Assembly (NCBI GenBank): GCA_963931865.1
Contig: OZ007508.1
Coordinates: forward strand, 2,532,324-2,596,323
Length of the DNA: 64,000 nt
Direction of reading: 5' to 3'
Source of the DNA: Axinella damicornis
Lineage: Eukaryota > Porifera > Demospongiae > Axinellida > Axinellidae
Shown here: piece by piece, positions 60,801 to 64,000 of the stretch
How positions within the stretch are numbered: the stretch's first letter is position 1
Layout of the letters: the number at the start of each line of letters is the position of its first letter
The notes under the pieces: generated by a model
Told to the model about the DNA's origin: nothing
What the model saw: the letters and a program-made list of their open reading frames with translations, nothing else
Databases searched by the model: none
Position numbers and translations under genes: made by a program

Positions 60801-61667
60801 ACCTCACTGGTGAGATTCTATCCGCAGAACGGACACATGCTGGGTAACATGGGGTTCCAGTATCGACAGAGAAACAATGATGCCATGGCCGAGAAGCTGT
60901 ACAAGTATGCAATGGAAGTTTCTCCCAACGTTTCACAGGCTTACAAAAACTATGGGGTGCTCCTGCGATCTCAGAATAGATTGCAAGAAACAGAAGTGGT
61001 CAGTGTACGGATTATTTTTTGGGGGTGAATTTGAACTACTCTTGAGGGGTGGGTTTACAACGATGGTGGCTAACAATGGCCTAGAGAAGGCAGAGCCTAC
61101 GAAGTTTGATAGTGTTTAAATACTGTGCAATCAAATGGAGGTTGTTTCTTAGCTAGTAGTACCAACTATATAGAACAAATCTCAGAAGCTCAAATCTTCC
61201 GTGTTGTTAACCAGCTACATAAATTGAGAATTTGACTTGACTTGTTCTCTCCCATGCAACAGGTGTTGAAGAAGGCTGCAGAAGTAATGTCGAATGAGCC
61301 AAATGCTTCAAAAGAGAAACTTGCTCGAATCTATGTGAGCGTTGGAAACATAGTAGGCAAGAATAAAAGCCGACTTGCTGAAGCCCTTGACTTCTGCAGC
61401 AAAGGCGTGGCAACTTACCCAGCCCTGCCTCAGGGTCACAACAGCAGGGGAGCCATCCTTTGGCAGCTGAGTAGGATCAACGAAGCAAAGATGGAGTTTG
61501 AAACAGCTTTACACTATGACCCTAACTACGATGAACCGTATTACAACCTTGGTGTGATTGCCTTGGCCAGGGGAGACAAAAGGGAGGCCAAACAGCTGCT
61601 CGCAAAGACACTGTCGATCAACAGGGACCACCACAGAGCCCGGGCACAGTTGGTTGCCCTCACATAG
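57844..61667 (+). CDS. TMTC: TMTC-family protein O-mannosyltransferase (TMTC3/4-like)
   Basis: TMTC proteins are ER multi-pass membrane enzymes that O-mannosylate cadherins and related proteins, with C-terminal TPR repeats in the lumen. The exons are 57844-58260, 58634-58730, 59373-59488, 59976-60151, 60257-60998 and 61263-61667. Phases match and the sum is 1953 nt (650 aa). Family landmarks are FDDSSVVLDNQDL (the luminal acidic motif), NDFWGTPM, SHKSYRPLTV.TFRLNYLL, LLFAVHPIHTEAV, AGLVGRAE, LSKEQGFTA and FVVAERVLYLPSMGF. TPR-like repeats fill exons 5 and 6 (NPNYDEPYYNLGVI-type, AILWQLSRINEAKMEFETAL). Vertebrate TMTC3 and TMTC4 are longer, so this protein has a shorter TPR array. The exon 5 donor (GTCAGT) is somewhat weak. 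Introns carry foldback repeats and a minisatellite. The subfamily is not settled. Confidence 0.9.
58275..58370. repeat. Foldback repeat in TMTC intron 1
   Basis: tagcctccttcccaggcctc and gaggcctgggaatgca arms, with ccacgcc against ggcgtgg, around a cttgcatgcagtac loop. Confidence 0.75.
58521..58581. repeat. Foldback repeat in TMTC intron 1
   Basis: tagccttgttcccagg and cctgggaactaggcta arms. Confidence 0.7.
59098..59181. repeat. Foldback repeat in TMTC intron 2
   Basis: tagtctcgcgggccagcctc and gaggctggcctgcgagacta arms. The ggccagcctctcaccaca unit is duplicated inside. Confidence 0.75.
59495..59680. repeat. 19-bp minisatellite in TMTC intron 3
   Basis: About nine copies of a unit like gttgtaagtgatgttgtcc. 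Every unit contains a GTAAGT. Confidence 0.85.
59784..59902. repeat. Foldback repeat with G26 run, TMTC intron 3
   Basis: Arms include cttgcagtacagtg and its near complement gtactgcaag. The right arm contains a run of about 26 G before aacgaggcta. Confidence 0.7.
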
Positions 61668-61969
61668 TCCTAGCCTTGTTCCACGGAGCTACTGTAGTCC
61701 TAACATCATTGGCATTGAATAATCAATTTTGTGCTTATGAAATTTCCATCACATTAGGTTGTTTAGCTTAGCCCCATGGATTTTTCAGTGGTTTATCTAT
61801 CACCTCACCGAGTTTCTCATCTTCATAATTATATTATACATATATTATACGACAAGCTAAACTCGGATAGGCTGTAGAATAAGCGAGATTATATACGCCC
61901 ACGTATAATTATGAGCCCCACCCTCTCAGTTTTGTGACGTTCAATTGCATGTGTGTGAGTGTGCTACAA

Positions 61970-62187
61970 TAGAAGTAGATCATCCCGCGTCTAGCTGTAG
62001 CAGTGCACGTACCTCGATCAGTCCTCGATCGAGCAAAAGGTATAGCTATACATCTACTTTTTGCCATGTTTATATGTCATAACTCTATCACATGTACAGG
62101 TCAGGTCTTGGCCTATATAATTATGGGCTTTTTTGAGGGTTTGCTTTCTTGATATGCCTGATGCTTTTCAGGAGTTTGGCAGCGACA
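61970..62187 (+). promoter_or_regulatory. Probable 5' UTR exon and intron of the condensation-domain gene
   Basis: A donor gcaaaag|gtatag at about 62039 and an acceptor gcttttcag at about 62171 would remove a short intron just before the ATG at 62188. A palindrome of ctcgatcagtcctcgatcga type lies in the proposed exon. Confidence 0.4.
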
Positions 62188-64000
62188 ATGGACTACCCCC
62201 TCAGTCTCCAACAAGAGAGACTCTACTTCATGCAGATATCTGCACCTGAGTCAAGGTACGTAAGTCATGTTCCCCATATCTCTCGTTGAACAGGTAACAG
62301 AATGTCTGGACATGGGACACAAAATAGCCAGTTTTGTTGTAACCCAGGCCATGCAGTGTCCGCAGAAAAGTAGGGGACAAAATGTTGCTTCATTTATGGT
62401 GCCTGGGTGGTAGGTGCAGACATTATGCCTAGGCCTTTGTAGTCAAGGAAGGCCTGTGCGCCCATCCGCTGGGCTGACAACACCTTGGTGGAGTGGAATG
62501 CACTACACACCCTGCATTGTGGCTCCAAGAGGCGTGGCAGGTTCATCACAATGCCCGGGTTTGTTGATTATGTGCACGGACAGATCGAGTGGAGTCCTAA
62601 CAAAGCTCAGGGATGTGTGAGATCATGTGTAACCACTTACTGGCTAGAGTCAGTCTGCCTCAACCGCTACGTAGTCTCAGCATTATAACAGCAGGTCAAC
62701 ATGACTTTCATTTTCACACCAAAAATTTCTTGTGGTGTTCTCACTAACTCTATACTTACAGCCTTACCCGGTTTTTAGTGCACGTGCAGAATGAATGGTT
62801 AGTAAGGGGATCCTCATCGTGGAACCCTTTGGAAGTGCGCTGCTGGTTCGTAGCCTCAGGCCACAAAACGAGGCTATACCTTAAGACGTAATTCACTTGT
62901 GAATGGACATTTCGATGTAGCTGAAAACTCCTTTCAGCTAGTGCATGTTCTACATGTGTACAGCCACGTCACTGATCATGTGATTCTGCAACAATGGTCA
63001 TGTGACTGAGTAACAACTGTCAGTATATAGCGATGATCGTATCTAATTCCCTGGCTCCTCCCCAGCTTGTTGCATACTGTACAAATGAAGAACGCTATTG
63101 TTCTTTGTCGTATGCCACAGAAGCTGGGAGGAGCCTGAGAGAAAAGGCTAAACAACTTCTCATGTAGCATTTGCATTGCATATTAGAAATTTATGCTCTT
63201 CCTTGCAGAGCCTTCAATCTAGCAGTAGTCCTCCATCTTTCAAGTCTCAGTGGTGAGACGATTAGACCTGAATGCCTCACCCCAGCACTTCGGTCAATTG
63301 CTGAAAGGCACAGTGTGCTTCGGACGACCATCCATGAAGTTGTCATTGGAAGCAATGTATCTCTGGTGCAGAGAGTCCACCCACTAAACACCTTCCGGGA
63401 TTGCAGCATCCAAGCAGTTTCAGAAGATGCAGATGTACAGACTTTAATCCGAGATGAAATGTTCAAGCCGTTCAACCTGACTGAGCAGCAATTTCGCTTT
63501 ACAATCTTTGTCCTCTCTCCAAAAAAGGTCATTCTCTGTATGCTGTTCCACCACATCGTTATGGACGGGGCCTCGCTGCACATAGCCGTTCATGAAGTGC
63601 AGAGGATCGTCAGTGGGGGGGAGCAGCTGCTTGCAAGTCCACAGCCTCCGCAATTTGTTGATCTTGTTGAGAAGGGGGGCAGGGAAGATTCTAGGGAGAG
63701 TGCCAGACTGCGGAAGTGGATTGATGTGCTGGAATCAGCTGAATCCTGCACGGTATTTTGCCAACCTTGTTGCAGTAGCATTGATCACACCATCCAGTAC
63801 TATCTCAACACACAGCAGTACTTACAAGTGCCAGAAACAACTTTGTCTGCAATGAAATCTGCCCGTTCAAGCAATGTCTCCCCAGTTGTATTCCTTGCAG
63901 CTGCCTTTGCCATTGCTCTCAGCAAGTACACAGGCACTAGGGACGTTGTTTTCGGGATGCTGTCAATGAATCGAAGCAGGCAATATGGAAACATGATTGG
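62188..64000 (+). CDS. NRPS-type condensation-domain protein, partial (right edge)
   Basis: Exon 1 (62188-62255) and exon 2 (63209 to the edge) encode the N-terminal condensation domain of a nonribosomal-peptide-synthetase-like protein; the phases match at the GT-AG intron. Visible core motifs are C1 (PLSLQQERLYFM), C2 (RHSVLRTTIHE), the catalytic C3 HHxxxDG as FHHIVMDGAS with the second His at about 63552, and the beginning of C5 (GMLSMNRSRQYGNMIG) at the edge. C domains join acyl or aminoacyl groups held on carrier proteins. The domain starts at residue 4, so it is the first module. An adenylation and carrier domain may follow outside the window. The intron of about 950 bp contains a foldback repeat of the local type, so the gene belongs to the animal genome and not to a bacterial contaminant. 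A lone C-domain acyltransferase remains possible. Confidence 0.8.
63048..63140. repeat. Foldback repeat in the condensation-gene intron
   Basis: cctggctcctccccagctt and aagctgggaggagcctg arms around a tgcatactgtacaa loop. Confidence 0.75.

Noticed and set aside
62188..64000. Bacterial symbiont contamination as the source of the condensation-domain gene
   Set aside because: The coding sequence is split by a GT-AG intron that contains the local foldback repeat, and it lies next to an animal TMTC gene.

Overview
This window is nuclear DNA from an animal. Genes are split by GT-AG introns, the coding density is low, and the gene families (FRS2-type FGF-receptor adaptor, NUP37, heparanase, TMTC, BEL/Pao retrotransposon) are metazoan. 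The spacer is full of small inverted-repeat elements, minisatellites and poly(G)/poly(C) runs. An early-branching animal such as a sponge fits, but that is inference. I could run no database search; identifications rest on motifs and remembered family sequences.

Layout. 1-3090 (-): a BEL/Pao retrotransposon gag-pol entering from the left edge. 3691-6073 (+): a five-exon gene for a 99-residue membrane protein I do not recognise. 6.1-11.2 kb: spacer with a nested foldback element. 11312-14848 and 16523-20032 (-): two tandem, apparently intact eight-exon heparanase genes (504 and 496 aa); a foldback element carrying a broken RecQ-like helicase fragment lies in intron 1 of the first, and a 16-bp minisatellite in intron 1 of the second. 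20198-24011 (+): an eight-exon gene for a 569-aa protein, divergent from heparanase 2 across 165 bp. 25013-33346 (-): NUP37, eight exons. 33.4-55.5 kb: a large stretch with no convincing gene, holding minisatellites, a piggyBac-like TTAA-flanked element, and a family of composite repeats (45.0-54.0 kb) that is the most unusual thing here. 55607-57135 (+): an FRS2-like adaptor broken by a one-base frameshift. 57844-61667 (+): a six-exon TMTC-family gene (650 aa). 62188-64000+ (+): the start of an intron-containing gene encoding a nonribosomal-peptide-synthetase condensation domain, cut by the right edge.

The exon models are consistent: for heparanase 1 and 2, the 569-aa gene, the 99-aa gene and TMTC, every splice phase matches and the exon sum is divisible by three. 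NUP37 is equally consistent, but the start of exon 7 is uncertain. The genes look like unrelated neighbours, not a pathway cluster; the exceptions are the heparanase duplication and possible promoter sharing at 20.03-20.20 kb. The best leads are the composite repeat family with embedded start codons and splice donors, the animal-type gene with an NRPS condensation domain, and heparanases that seem to lack the inhibitory linker of the vertebrate enzyme.
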